Positions 1 to 8,919 of a stretch of 64,000 nucleotides of DNA are shown in pieces. The notes below the pieces were generated by a model that was not told where the DNA came from, did not search any database, and saw only the letters and a program-made list of their open reading frames with translations. Both the position numbers and the translations under genes were made by a program. The stretch comes from Paenibacillus sp. FSL H8-0048 (GTDB taxonomy: Bacteria > Bacillota > Bacilli > Paenibacillales > Paenibacillaceae). How positions within the stretch are numbered: the first letter of the stretch is position 1; each line of letters starts with the position of its first letter. The stretch is from the NCBI RefSeq assembly GCF_038002825.1, contig NZ_JBBODF010000001.1, positions 5,952,001 to 6,016,000 on the forward strand. The letters run 5' to 3'.

Positions 1-1728
1 CGCTTGTCCACCACCACCCGGGGAGTAATCGTCGTCAACATGAAGGAGAGCCAGATCGGCAAATATCTGCATGCTACCGAGGTGGGTGACAGTAACTACC
101 TGCTGCTGGATGCTGCGGGTACGGTAATCTCCTTCAATGACCGGTCCATGCTGCTCTCTGACAGCCGTAAGCTGCCGTTCTTACAGGAGATTCTGAATCA
201 GGAAGCCAGTGAAGGCTACACCTTCCGCAAGCTGGAGGGCAAACGGATGGTGTATGCCTGGAGCCGTTCCTCCTTGTCCGGGTGGTGGAATGTAAGCTGG
301 AGCTCCATGGATGAGCTGATGACCAAATCCAGAGAGATGCAGGGGAATATTATTCTGCTGACGGGGGCGATCATTGTACTGGGGACACTGCTGGCCATCT
401 TCCTTGCCACCTGGCTGTCCAGGCCCCTGAGGCAGCTGGTGCAGACGATACGCACGAAGATTGATGTGGGCGTAGTGAACAGGAATGAGCTGGCCTTCCT
501 GGATCTGGCCTTCAAACGGATGCAGGAGGAGGAAGAGAGCCTGTTCCAGCTGCTGCAGGAGCGTGAGCAGGATACCCGCAGTCTGGCCGTACACCGTCTG
601 CTGCGCGGTGAAATTCCGCCGCGGATCACGGAGGTTTTTCCGCATGCCTGTTACAGAGTGGTGGTGGTCTCCATCGACCAATACAGAAGATACGTGGGAC
701 ATACCAATGTAGAGACACGCAGCTATCACCGGTATTTGCTGAGTGCCAAGTATGAGAGTCTTTTCCCTGAGGCGCTGGTAGCCCGCTGTGTCTATCATAA
801 TGAGGGCTGTACGGTGATTGTTCTGAACTATACGCCGGAGGAGGGAGAGGCGCACAGCACTCTGATTCATCAGGCGCTGGAGGAGATCCGCGACCAGTCC
901 CTTGAGCTGCTGGAGCATTCGGTCACGATTGGGGTAAGTGAGCGGACGGATGCTCCGGAGAGGGTGGCGCTGCGGCTGTTCGAAGCGATGGAGGTGATCA
1001 AGCGCCGGATGATCAAAGGGGCTGGAAGCATCATGTACTGGCATGACGGGGAAGATAACAGCCGTAAGTACGTCGACTCTGAGAGCAGCGAGCGGCGAAT
1101 TCTGAATTTCCTGGATGCCGGCGACCTGGCGGGAATCTTCAAGGAGCTGCAGAGCATCCGTAGCCAGATCTCCGCAGAGGATAATATCTCCTACGATAAT
1201 ATTATGTTCATCTATCATCAGCTGATGGGCGCGACGATCAAGCATCTGCGCGAGAATCACCTCGGGACCGGACGGATGATTGTGGGCCGGGGCAACGTGT
1301 ATTCGATTCTCGCCGCCATGGATACGCTGGATGAGCTGGAGGAGTACCTGTATGATTTCTACTGTGAGATTGTACAGAGCCTGGACCGCAGTGCCCATGA
1401 GACCAATTATGCGCAGCGGATCATGGAGTACCTGAAGCAGCACTACCGGGAAGAGATCGTCTTCGAGGATATGGCCAAGCAGATAGGCATCAGCTACTCC
1501 TATATGCGCAAGCTTGTATATGAGCAGACCGGCAGCAGCATGATTGACTTCGTCAATCAGTTAAGGATCGAGCAGGCCAAGGAGCTGTTGCTGGATTCGG
1601 GGCTGAGCATCAAGCAGATTGCCGCTGAGGTGGGTTACGCCAATGTGCAGAGCTTCAACCGCTTTTTCCGCAAATATGAAGGCATGCCGCCAAGCGGCTA
1701 CAAGTCAGCGAAGAGCAAGAGTTCTTAG
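1..1728 (+). CDS. AraC-family transcriptional regulator with membrane sensor region (5' partial)
   Basis: The frame is open from the window edge, so the true start lies upstream. The visible part begins with an extracellular cache-like sensor segment (about residues 1-105). One membrane helix follows (about 116-137) and then a HAMP-like stretch (SRPLRQLV). A long middle region precedes a C-terminal pair of AraC helix-turn-helix motifs (about 470-570; GISYSYMRKLVYEQTG and IKQIAAEVGYANVQSFNRFF). Such one-piece membrane AraC regulators usually sit beside LplB/YtcP-type sugar importers, which is the case here about 2 kb downstream. I infer that it senses an external ligand and controls that importer. 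The specific sugar cannot be read from the sequence. Confidence 0.88.
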   Translation, partial: RLSTTTRGVIVVNMKESQIGKYLHATEVGDSNYLLLDAAGTVISFNDRSMLLSDSRKLPFLQEILNQEASEGYTFRKLEGKRMVYAWSRSSLSGWWNVSWSSMDELMTKSREMQGNIILLTGAIIVLGTLLAIFLATWLSRPLRQLVQTIRTKIDVGVVNRNELAFLDLAFKRMQEEEESLFQLLQEREQDTRSLAVHRLLRGEIPPRITEVFPHACYRVVVVSIDQYRRYVGHTNVETRSYHRYLLSAKYESLFPEALVARCVYHNEGCTVIVLNYTPEEGEAHSTLIHQALEEIRDQSLELLEHSVTIGVSERTDAPERVALRLFEAMEVIKRRMIKGAGSIMYWHDGEDNSRKYVDSESSERRILNFLDAGDLAGIFKELQSIRSQISAEDNISYDNIMFIYHQLMGATIKHLRENHLGTGRMIVGRGNVYSILAAMDTLDELEEYLYDFYCEIVQSLDRSAHETNYAQRIMEYLKQHYREEIVFEDMAKQIGISYSYMRKLVYEQTGSSMIDFVNQLRIEQAKELLLDSGLSIKQIAAEVGYANVQSFNRFFRKYEGMPPSGYKSAKSKSS

Positions 1729-1850
1729 GAGCTCATTGATGGCCTTGAAAGCCCAAAAAAGCCCATAGAAACCTATAAAATCCGATAAAAACATTATCCC
1801 TGGCGGATGGTAACTCCTTTCAAGCACCGTGTTGTTTCGGCTTGTCGGTG

Positions 1851-2142
1851 GAAAGTGGGCAGCCGGCGGGAATGAGAGGGATAAATCCCTCTGATGGAGC
1901 TGGAAAGTGGGCTGGATGGGGAAATGAGAGGGATAAATCCCTCTGATGGAGCCGAAAGTGGGCTGGATGGGGAAATGAGAGGGATAAATCCCTCTGATGG
2001 AGCCGAAAGTGGGCTGGATGGGGAAATGAGAGGGATAAATCCCTCTGATGGAGCTGGGAAGTGGGCAGGCGGCGGGAATGAGAGGGATAAATCCCTCTGA
2101 TGGAGCTGAAAGTGGGCTGGATGGGGAAATGAGAGGGATAAA
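1851..2142 (+). repeat. Palindromic 51-52-bp tandem repeat array 1, left part
   Basis: Six units of 51-52 bp, the last interrupted by the IS element. Each carries the palindrome AGAGGGATAAATCCCTCT (7-bp arms around TAAA) followed by a linker such as GATGGAGC, GAAAGTGGGC and TGGATGGGGAAAT. Palindromes start at 1875, 1927, 1978, 2029, 2081 and 2132. The unit is related to those at 15.3 and 40.5 kb. Function unknown. Confidence 0.95.
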
Positions 2143-2212
2143 TGCTGTTAGTGTTAACCGTGGACACCCGTTAAGAGAATAGAGATAATGAGTTTAACGA
2201 GGAGGTGTCCGC

Positions 2213-2509
2213 ATGAGTGGAACACGGAGAAGCTACAATGAAGAATACAAAAGACAGGCCGTAAAGTACATCCAGGAGCAGACGAAAACGGTGGCGGAAT
2301 TGGCCCTGGAGCTGGATGTCCCCGCCAAAACGTTGCATAAATGGCTAGGTCAGTACCGGCAGTTTGAGAATGAGCCCATCATTACTCCAGACAAATACAG
2401 AGAGCTGGAACGTCAACTGAAGGAGCGGGAGCAAGAACTCGCAGACCTGACAGAGGAGATGGCTATCCTAAAAAAAGCCGTGCACATCTTCAGCAATCCA
2501 AAGAACTGA
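2213..2509 (+). CDS. IS3-family transposase OrfA
   Basis: A 98-residue DNA-binding subunit. Residues about 8-50 form a helix-turn-helix (NEEYKRQAVKYIQ, then PAKTLHKWLGQY). A leucine-zipper-like coiled coil follows (about 60-90; LERQLKEREQELADLTEEM). Near the 3' end the codons for KK lie in an A7 run (2470-2476), the expected -1 slippage site. After it, the -1 frame stays open into orfB, giving HLQQSKELRFRFIEDH. OrfA alone usually binds the IS ends and limits transposition, while the frameshifted OrfAB fusion is the transposase. The start ATG has GAGGAGG upstream. Confidence 0.93.
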   Translation: MSGTRRSYNEEYKRQAVKYIQEQTKTVAELALELDVPAKTLHKWLGQYRQFENEPIITPDKYRELERQLKEREQELADLTEEMAILKKAVHIFSNPKN

Positions 2510-2547
2510 GATTTCGGTTTATTGAAGATCATCGCTCCGAGTTCCGC

Positions 2548-3378
2548 GTGGAGAAGATGTGCAGTGTCTTTCAGGTGTCCCGGAGCGGGTATTACAAATG
2601 GAGAACAGCGAAGCCCAGCCCTCAAGCCACTCGTAAAGCCTTGTTGCTAAAGCGGATTGCCTATCATTTTCACGACTCTAAGGGTCGCTATGGCAGCCCC
2701 AAAATCAAGGTTCTCCTAGTGCGTGAAGGGCACCAGGTCAGTGAACGCACGGTAGGCAAGTACATGAAAGAACTGGGGCTGCGCTCTTGTGTCGCAAAGA
2801 GATTTCGCGTATGCACCACCGACTCCAACCATCCGCTACCCATTGCCCCCAACTTGTTAAACCAGCAATTTCACACGGAAAAGCCGAACCAGACGTGGGT
2901 AGCGGATATCACCTACATTCCCTGCCGGGAAGGACGAATGTACTTGGCGAGCGTGCTGGACCTGTGTACCCGGGAGATTGTCGGCTGGCGGCTTAGCGAC
3001 CGGATGACCACTGACCTCGTACAGGGCGCTCTGGACGCTGCCTACCAGGCCAAACGCCCCGGAAAGGGCTTGATTCACCATTCGGATCGAGGCTCCCAGT
3101 ACGCCTCTGCAGACTACCGGGAACGCCTAAAGACGTACCAGATGACCGCAAGCATGAGCCGCAAAGGAAACTGTTATGATAACGCCTGTATCGAATCTTT
3201 TCACAGCCTCTTAAAAAAAGAGTTGGTGTACTGGAATCGATTTAAAACGAAGCAACAGGCGTATGATGCCATTTTCCAGTACATTGAATTTTTCTACAAC
3301 CGTAAACGAATCCATGGGGCACTGGGGTACGTTTCTCCGGTTCAGTTTGCAGCCACATTTAAGCGAAAAACGTTGTAG
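2548..3378 (+). CDS. IS3-family transposase OrfB (DDE integrase domain)
   Basis: This is the catalytic half of the IS3 transposase and is normally made by -1 frameshift from orfA rather than from its own GTG. The frame is open from the A7 run at 2470. An HTH_21-like segment (KALLLKRIAYHFHDSKGRYGSPKI) precedes the retroviral-integrase-type core. The DDE triad is visible: D in TWVADITY, D in HHSDRGSQY, and E in ACIESFHSLLKKE. The length of 276 residues is normal for the family and there are no stops, so the gene appears functional. Confidence 0.94.
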   Translation: MEKMCSVFQVSRSGYYKWRTAKPSPQATRKALLLKRIAYHFHDSKGRYGSPKIKVLLVREGHQVSERTVGKYMKELGLRSCVAKRFRVCTTDSNHPLPIAPNLLNQQFHTEKPNQTWVADITYIPCREGRMYLASVLDLCTREIVGWRLSDRMTTDLVQGALDAAYQAKRPGKGLIHHSDRGSQYASADYRERLKTYQMTASMSRKGNCYDNACIESFHSLLKKELVYWNRFKTKQQAYDAIFQYIEFFYNRKRIHGALGYVSPVQFAATFKRKTL

Positions 3379-3407
3379 GTTTTGTCTACTTTCTTGACAG
3401 GAGTCCA

Positions 3408-3612
3408 AAATCCCTCTGATGGAGCCGAAAGTGGGCTGGATGGGGAAATGAGAGGGATAAATCCCTCTGATGGAGCTGAAAGTGGGCTGGATGGGGAAAT
3501 GAGAGGGATAAATCCCTCTGATGGAGCTGAAAGTGGGCATTGATCGGAAATGAAGAGCACTAGTACCCCTGAATTCCAGGAAAGTTGGCTAAAACGAGTA
3601 AATGAGGAGTAA
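3408..3612 (+). repeat. Palindromic repeat array 1, right part with degenerate end units
   Basis: This continues the array after the IS. The rest of the split unit is followed by two full units, with palindromes starting near 3450 and 3501. The array then decays into diverged units (AAGAGCACTAGTACCCCT near 3552, then GAGGAGTAATCCCCC near 3604). The decay resembles the right end of array 2, so the arrays share a polarity. Confidence 0.9.
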
Positions 3613-3683
3613 TCCCCCGTTAATCCCCCCTGGCCCCCTCCCTCACCATCCAATTTTTATCCTAATTAGACCCGACTCTCCAA

Positions 3684-3698
3684 ATGAAAGCGCTTTAT
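3684..3698 (+). promoter_or_regulatory. cre-like catabolite control site
   Basis: ATGAAAGCGCTTTAT fits the CcpA cre consensus (WTGNAANCGNWNNCW-like, central CG with TGAAA/TTT arms). It lies about 205 bp upstream of the sugar permease gene. In Bacillales such a site mediates glucose repression of sugar importers; its use here is inferred. I see no gene in the rest of 3613-3902. Confidence 0.6.
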
Positions 3699-3902
3699 TA
3701 TTTTTGGGAATGCCTATCAGTTTTGATTATTCACCTGCGGCTGAGGCCTGGTGCGCCGGGCAACAATCATTTGTGAATCAATTGTGATAGGTAATCATCA
3801 ATACTCATGATATTCAAGCCCCAGCAAAGGCGGTAGCATAGGAGTCAGGCCGGAGAACCTGAGCCGGCAGACGGCAAGAAGAATTCAAGGCAGGAGGTGA
3901 AG

Positions 3903-4862
3903 ATGTTGAAAGCTGCAAGCGCTTCACAAACGAATCACAGTCCTTTATTAAGAAGGAAACAGGGGTTCAGCTATTATTTACAGCGGGATTGGCAGCTCTA
4001 TCTGCTGGTGATGCTTCCGCTGGCCTTTGTCATCGTATTCAAATATCTGCCAATGACCGGACTTGTAATCGCCTTCAAAGACTATAAGATTGCCAGAGGC
4101 TTCTGGGGCAGCGAATGGGCCGGACTGCAGGTCTTCCAGGACCTGTTCGCCAAGCCTGATTTCATCCGGGCCGTCCGCAACACCCTGCTGCTGAACGTGC
4201 TTGACCTGATCTTCAGCTTCACGATGCCGATTGTGCTGGCTCTGCTGCTGAACGAGATCAAGAGCGTACGGTTCAAAAGAATCAATCAGACGGTGCTCTA
4301 TTTGCCCCACTTCCTGTCCTGGGTCATTATCGGAGCCATCGCCTATCAGCTGCTCAGTGAGGGGGGCGGTGTTGTCAATAACCTCATAGAACTGATGGGA
4401 GGCACCCGGATTCCATTCCTGCAGCAGGATACGAATTGGCTGATCAGCTATCTCGTGATCGGGGTCTGGCAGAGCATGGGCTGGGGCACGATTATCTACC
4501 TGGCGGCGATGAGCGGGATCAACCCCGAGATGTACGAAGCGGCTACGGTAGACGGGGCGGGCCGCTGGAGAAAGGTCTGGAATATCACCCTTCCCTCGAT
4601 CCGGGCAACGATTGTGACGCTCTTGATTATGGCGCTGGGCAAAGTAATGGACGGCTCCTTCGAGCGGATCTATGCGCTGCAAAATAAAGCGACCACGGAG
4701 TTCACTACCACCATACCGGTCCTCGTATACCGCTGGGGGATTGAGAGCGGCAATTTCAGCCGGGCAACCGCCATCGGATTATTCCAGTCAGTCATCGGAA
4801 TTATTCTGGTTATTTCCGCGGACCGCGTAGCCAAGAAGCTTGGCGAGGATGGGATTTTGTAG
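3903..4862 (+). CDS. lplB: Carbohydrate ABC transporter permease, LplB type
   Basis: First of two CUT1-family inner-membrane permeases. The N-terminus is cytoplasmic, followed by about six helices (first YLLVMLPLAFVIVFKYLPM). The motif PMTGLVIAFKDYKIARGFWG is typical of LplB. The EAA loop that contacts the ATPase is at about residue 212 (YEAATVDGAGRW). A GTG at 3897 lies inside the AGGAGG Shine-Dalgarno sequence (3892-3897), so ATG 3903 is the better start. The gene is followed within 15 bp by a second permease. No ATPase gene is present, as usual for these clusters, which share an MsmX-type ATPase. The substrate is probably an oligosaccharide or polysaccharide fragment. Confidence 0.9.
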   Translation: MLKAASASQTNHSPLLRRKQGFSYYLQRDWQLYLLVMLPLAFVIVFKYLPMTGLVIAFKDYKIARGFWGSEWAGLQVFQDLFAKPDFIRAVRNTLLLNVLDLIFSFTMPIVLALLLNEIKSVRFKRINQTVLYLPHFLSWVIIGAIAYQLLSEGGGVVNNLIELMGGTRIPFLQQDTNWLISYLVIGVWQSMGWGTIIYLAAMSGINPEMYEAATVDGAGRWRKVWNITLPSIRATIVTLLIMALGKVMDGSFERIYALQNKATTEFTTTIPVLVYRWGIESGNFSRATAIGLFQSVIGIILVISADRVAKKLGEDGIL

Positions 4863-4876
4863 AAAGGAGAGGAACC

Positions 4877-5776
4877 ATGAAAGCCATAGCCGGAGGCCCT
4901 GCCGCACCCCATAAAGCAAGTATAGATATTTGGGAAACGCTGATCCGTCTCGTCATTATTGTTGTGTCGCTATTCTGCCTGCTGCCGTTCATTCATGTCG
5001 TATCGAAATCGCTGAGCTCTGACTCCTTCGTCATTGCCAATAAGGTTTTTCTGTGGCCGCAGGGCTTCACCATTGAAGCGTATAAAAAAATCTTCGCGGA
5101 TGCCAGCATCCTCCGTTCCTTGTACATCTCGGTCATCGTGACGGTGCTGTTCACCATTCTGGGCATGATCCTGACCATCTGCGCTGCCTATCCGCTGTCC
5201 AGAACCCAGTTCAAGGGCCGCAGGGTGATCACCTTCATCTTCCTGTTCACCATGTACTTCAGCGGAGGCATTATCCCCGACTATATGAACATCAACAATC
5301 TGGGGCTGATGGATACCATCTGGTCACTGGTGCTGCCGCTCTCCTTCAGCGCCTTCAATCTGTTAATTATGAAGACTTCTCTAACGCACGGGATTCCCGT
5401 AAGTCTGGAAGAGTCAGCGCGGATCGACGGTGCGGGGCATTTCCGGATTCTGTTCAGCATTGTGCTGCCTTTATCCAAGCCGATTATGGCGACACTTGCC
5501 CTTTTTTATGCGGTAGGCCGCTGGAATGCTTATCAGGACGCATTGTTCTATATCAAGCATGAGACCTCCCTCCGGCCGCTTCAGCTCAAGCTGTATTATC
5601 TGGTCATTCAGGCCAGTGAAAGCTTCCAGCTGGAGGCCAGTCAGGTACAGCTCAGCAATCCCGAAGTCCTGAAGGCGTCAGTTGTTGTATTCGCTACCTT
5701 GCCAATACTCTGTGTGTATCCATTTGTCCAAAAGTACTTCGTTCAAGGTGTTATGCTCGGAGCCGTTAAGGAGTAA
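4877..5776 (+). CDS. ytcP: Carbohydrate ABC transporter permease, YtcP type
   Basis: The second permease of the importer, 299 residues, with six predicted helices. The EAA-like loop is at about residue 178 (LEESARIDGAGHF, then IVLPLSKP). The sequence FTMYFSGGIIPDYMNINNLGLMDTIW is typical of YtcP. An AAAGGAGAGG ribosome site lies 7 bases before the ATG. It should pair with the upstream permease to form the membrane channel and receive substrate from the lipoprotein encoded next. Confidence 0.9.
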   Translation: MKAIAGGPAAPHKASIDIWETLIRLVIIVVSLFCLLPFIHVVSKSLSSDSFVIANKVFLWPQGFTIEAYKKIFADASILRSLYISVIVTVLFTILGMILTICAAYPLSRTQFKGRRVITFIFLFTMYFSGGIIPDYMNINNLGLMDTIWSLVLPLSFSAFNLLIMKTSLTHGIPVSLEESARIDGAGHFRILFSIVLPLSKPIMATLALFYAVGRWNAYQDALFYIKHETSLRPLQLKLYYLVIQASESFQLEASQVQLSNPEVLKASVVVFATLPILCVYPFVQKYFVQGVMLGAVKE

Positions 5777-5841
5777 TCCTGCGTCCCTGGTATATAGTCA
5801 TTCTTTGGAATTACGAAAATTCAAAAAATGGGGGAATTGCG

Positions 5842-7491
5842 ATGAGTAAAAGAAGCGTGTATTCGTTAATGATGGCATCCGTCATGACGGCAGGCCTGCT
5901 GGCCGGGTGCTCTGGGGGAAATAACACCAAGAATACAGCCGAATCCAGCAATAAGCCGGCCGAGACCGCCGCGGCTACGAACCAGGCCGAAGGGGCCTAT
6001 CCTGATTATTCCAAGGGCTTCGAGAAAAAAGTCTCGCTCGATATTCCGGTCTATGAGCGTGCCTATGAAGGCTGGAACGTGTCCGATAACTACTATACCC
6101 GCTGGGTGCAGGCGGAGTTCGGCGACAAATATAATATAGAGGTTAACTATGTGCCGATTACCCGCTCCAAGGAAGTAACGGATTTCGAGCAGCTGCTGGC
6201 TTCGCACAAGGCTCCGGATATTATTTTCCACTATGATATGCCGCAAGCGCTTACTTATTATGGCGAGGATGTGATGCAGCCGCTCGACTATGCAGAGATC
6301 CAAAATTATGCGCCGACCTATTGGAAGAACATGGGTAATACGATTGAACAGTATGGTACCGTGGATGATCAGAAGACCTTCTTCTTCGCTGCACGCCCTG
6401 AAGCTGACAACTTCGTCAATATTATCCGCAAGGACTGGGTGGAAAAGGTAGGCATGAAGGTTGAGGATCTGACCTCACTGGAAAAGTATAACGAGATGCT
6501 GGCCAAGTGGAAGGAAGCCGGACTCGGCGTAAGCGGCGGCAATCTGCAGCAGAACTTCTTCAACTTCAACTATCCGTTCCGTGAATGGCCGGTGGATGCG
6601 AAATATCGGGCGCTGTATTCCGATCTCAGCGTAGCTGATCTGACTACGAAGGAGACTGAGGCTTACCTGCGTAACCTCAATTATCAGTATAACAATGGCC
6701 TGATTGATAAGGAATTCTATCTGCGCAACGATGAACCTAAGATTAAGGCTGAATTCGTGGCAGGCAAAACCGGCAACTTCGGCTTCTATCTGGCGAACAA
6801 CACCGATGTCTTTGCGGCTACGCTGCAGAATAACCCGGATGCCAAATTTGCGGTAGTGCCTCCGTATGCGGGAGTTCCGGAAGGCAATAAGCCTCAGGGA
6901 CGCGCTTACTGGCCGTTCGGCTTCATTATGGGCATTAACTATGAATCCACGCCGGAAGAACGTGCAGCCGTGTGGATGTATCTGGAATGGCTCAGCCAGC
7001 CGGAGAACCTGTTCAAGTTCCAGAACGGGCTCGAAGGGGAGAATTATACGCTTGACGCAGACGGCATTGCCCTGAAGAACCCGGATTATAAGGGAGAAGC
7101 GGTGCTGGCACAGAACAATAACAAGGACTACTGGGGCCTGGTGACGGAAATCGCCCAGTACCCGGATGAAGCCAAGACCCGCAAGGCCAACCTGCGTAAC
7201 TGGGCACCGTCCGGTTATGAGCCGCTGGCGGATGATCTGGTGAAGTATTATGACGAGGTTGCCGAATTCCGTACACCGGATGCGCTGTTCAATGTGGTGC
7301 TGGAGAAGGTGAACGAATACAAGGCCGATCTGAACACGCTGTTCCAGGAGTTGTACGTGAAGGTGGTGCTTGCTCCGGAGGCTGAATTCGATGCTACGTA
7401 TGAAGCCGCCAAGAAGACGTATCTGGAGGCAGGCTACCAGGAGATTCTCGATGAGAAGCAGGCAGCAATTGATGCAGGCAAATTCCGTTAA
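5842..7491 (+). CDS. lplA: Extracellular solute-binding lipoprotein, LplA type
   Basis: A 549-residue family-1 substrate-binding lipoprotein. The signal peptide (MSKRSVYSLMMASVMTAGLL) ends in a lipobox LAGC, with the lipidated cysteine at residue 23. A Ser/Asn/Ala-rich linker (about 24-48) follows, then the bilobed domain. The length of roughly 550 is usual for partners of LplB/YtcP. It binds the imported saccharide at the outer face of the membrane. It is third in an operon-like run with the two permeases (65-bp gap, GGGGGAATT ribosome site). The ligand is not identifiable from sequence. Confidence 0.9.
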   Translation: MSKRSVYSLMMASVMTAGLLAGCSGGNNTKNTAESSNKPAETAAATNQAEGAYPDYSKGFEKKVSLDIPVYERAYEGWNVSDNYYTRWVQAEFGDKYNIEVNYVPITRSKEVTDFEQLLASHKAPDIIFHYDMPQALTYYGEDVMQPLDYAEIQNYAPTYWKNMGNTIEQYGTVDDQKTFFFAARPEADNFVNIIRKDWVEKVGMKVEDLTSLEKYNEMLAKWKEAGLGVSGGNLQQNFFNFNYPFREWPVDAKYRALYSDLSVADLTTKETEAYLRNLNYQYNNGLIDKEFYLRNDEPKIKAEFVAGKTGNFGFYLANNTDVFAATLQNNPDAKFAVVPPYAGVPEGNKPQGRAYWPFGFIMGINYESTPEERAAVWMYLEWLSQPENLFKFQNGLEGENYTLDADGIALKNPDYKGEAVLAQNNNKDYWGLVTEIAQYPDEAKTRKANLRNWAPSGYEPLADDLVKYYDEVAEFRTPDALFNVVLEKVNEYKADLNTLFQELYVKVVLAPEAEFDATYEAAKKTYLEAGYQEILDEKQAAIDAGKFR

Positions 7492-7541
7492 TGCAGTGTA
7501 AGTCTGGCTTAGTTTAGCAAAAGAAGTACCTGGCAGTATCC

Positions 7542-7587
7542 TCACCCGGCAGGCCGATCCGTAGTATTACGGAGGCTTGCCGGGTGA
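7542..7587. terminator. Convergent hairpin between lplA and a LysR gene
   Basis: A long stem (TCACCCGGCA..TGCCGGGTGA with an inner CCGTA/TACGG) lies between the two convergent genes. There is no clear U tract on the plus strand, so its role as a terminator is likely but not certain. Confidence 0.55.
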
Positions 7588-7605
7588 TTGCTGTGTTCCC
7601 CGCCG

Positions 7606-8505
7606 CTACTCGCGGCTGTTCAGGAAGACATCCTCCGTCACCTGCACCAGACAGCGCGCTGCCGTGCTGAGTCCGCCGCTGCTCTGGTAGATGAGGCAAG
7701 TGGTCCGCTGGGTCTGCTCCAGCTCTTTGATGTGCAGGGAGACCAGTCCCCCGCCGTTCAGCAGCTCCGGACGCAAGTAAGAGTTCGGCAGCAGGGCCGC
7801 AGCTTTGATCGTCGGCAGCAGGCGGACGATGGCCTCGAAGGAGTCGATCTCCATCCGTACATCGGGATCAACCCCGCAGCGCTGGAACAGATCATCTGTC
7901 GTCCGGCGGTACCAGGTTCCCTTGGAGAAAAGAATCATCGGCAGCCGGGACAGATGCTCCATGGTGAGCCGCGGCGTCAGGGTCAGCGGATGCTGCTCGG
8001 AGACGACCAGCCGGAGCTGGTCCTCGAACAGCGGGATGCAGCGCAGCCCCGGCTCCTGAACCTGGGAGGCGATGATGGCGACATCGCATTTGCCTTCGCT
8101 GACCGCGGTGACCATCTCATGGGTCTTCCCGGTGATGAGCTTCAGCTCGGCTGCCGGATACTTCTCGGTGTACGCTTTTACCAGAGGAGGCAGGGTTGTC
8201 TGCAAGGTGGTCAGGCTGGCACCCAGGGTTACGAGCTGCGGCTCGCCCTCCTTGAACTTCGATAACGCTTCCAGGAACTTGGAACGCTGCTGACGCTGCT
8301 CCAGCGCATAGGTGTAGGTAAGACGGCCTACCTCTGTAAGCTCGAGGCGCTTGCCGAAGCGGTTGAACAGGGCGACGCCGAGCCGCTCCTCCAGCTTGGA
8401 GATTTTGCGGGAGAGGGCCGGCTGGGACAGGTTGAGCTGGCGAGAGGCCCGGTTCAGGCTGGAGTGCTCCACCACCGCAGCAAAAGCATCTAAATCATCA
8501 TACAT
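7606..8505 (-). CDS. LysR-family transcriptional regulator
   Basis: A LysR regulator of 299 residues. The N-terminal winged helix-turn-helix is clear (MYDDLDAFAAVVEHSSLNRA, then QLNLSQPALSRKISKLEERLG). An effector-binding domain follows (about 90-290). The frame could begin 30 codons earlier, but the ATG at 8505 has GAGGAG 9-10 bases upstream and starts the helix-turn-helix at the usual place, so it is preferred. The gene diverges from sdhC across a 414-bp AT-rich spacer. LysR proteins often regulate the divergent gene, so a role in controlling succinate dehydrogenase is possible but only inferred from position. Confidence 0.88.
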   Translation of the reverse strand: MYDDLDAFAAVVEHSSLNRASRQLNLSQPALSRKISKLEERLGVALFNRFGKRLELTEVGRLTYTYALEQRQQRSKFLEALSKFKEGEPQLVTLGASLTTLQTTLPPLVKAYTEKYPAAELKLITGKTHEMVTAVSEGKCDVAIIASQVQEPGLRCIPLFEDQLRLVVSEQHPLTLTPRLTMEHLSRLPMILFSKGTWYRRTTDDLFQRCGVDPDVRMEIDSFEAIVRLLPTIKAAALLPNSYLRPELLNGGGLVSLHIKELEQTQRTTCLIYQSSGGLSTAARCLVQVTEDVFLNSRE

Positions 8506-8626
8506 TTCATAGTGCTCCTCTCTTCCAAATTCCATACAACTGTGATAAATGGCATAGCCGATGAGCGAAGGTTCTCCTGATGTGCAGGAAGACAACCCTA
8601 TATTGTAAGTTATAAACGAAGCTAAA

Positions 8627-8641
8627 TGAGAATTATTATCA
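8627..8641. promoter_or_regulatory. Fur-box-like site upstream of sdhCAB
   Basis: TGAGAATTATTATCA matches the 7-1-7 Fur box (TGATAAT-N-ATTATCA) at all but one fixed position. It lies in the AT-rich spacer between the LysR gene and sdhC. I see no gene in the remainder of the spacer to 8919. Confidence 0.5.
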
Positions 8642-8919
8642 TATTAAAAATATTCTTATGCAATTATTGTATAACGATTAATAATTAGATTGCAATTCCC
8701 TTATAAGCAAAAAAAGAGTAACATGAAAAGTGACACAGGATATTCACATATTGTGAATTATTCAGCAAAGTCCGGGAAAACAATGGATAGTGGTGCAAAC
8801 AGACTGTTAGCCGCTAAATCAAGCCTGCCGCTGCCCTGTTTCAACTGTACTCCCGGCGGTGTATGCTCTTTAAAAAGACTTGTGAAAACGCTGTTTTATA
8901 TGGAAAGGGGACACTTTGC

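Larger units (their letters stand above)
2143..3407 (+). mobile_element. IS3-family insertion sequence, intact, 1265 bp
   Basis: The element starts TG and ends CA. The two flanks read ...GGGATAAA and AAATCCCTC..., so a 3-bp AAA target duplication is visible (2140-2142 and 3408-3410). Removing the element and one AAA restores a perfect repeat palindrome. The ends are imperfect inverted repeats (GTGTTAA..GTGGACA on the left against CTGTCAA..GTAGACA on the complement of the right end). Inside are orfA and orfB in overlapping phases joined by a run of seven A's, the usual IS3 arrangement. Both genes are unbroken, so the copy may be active. Confidence 0.95.
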
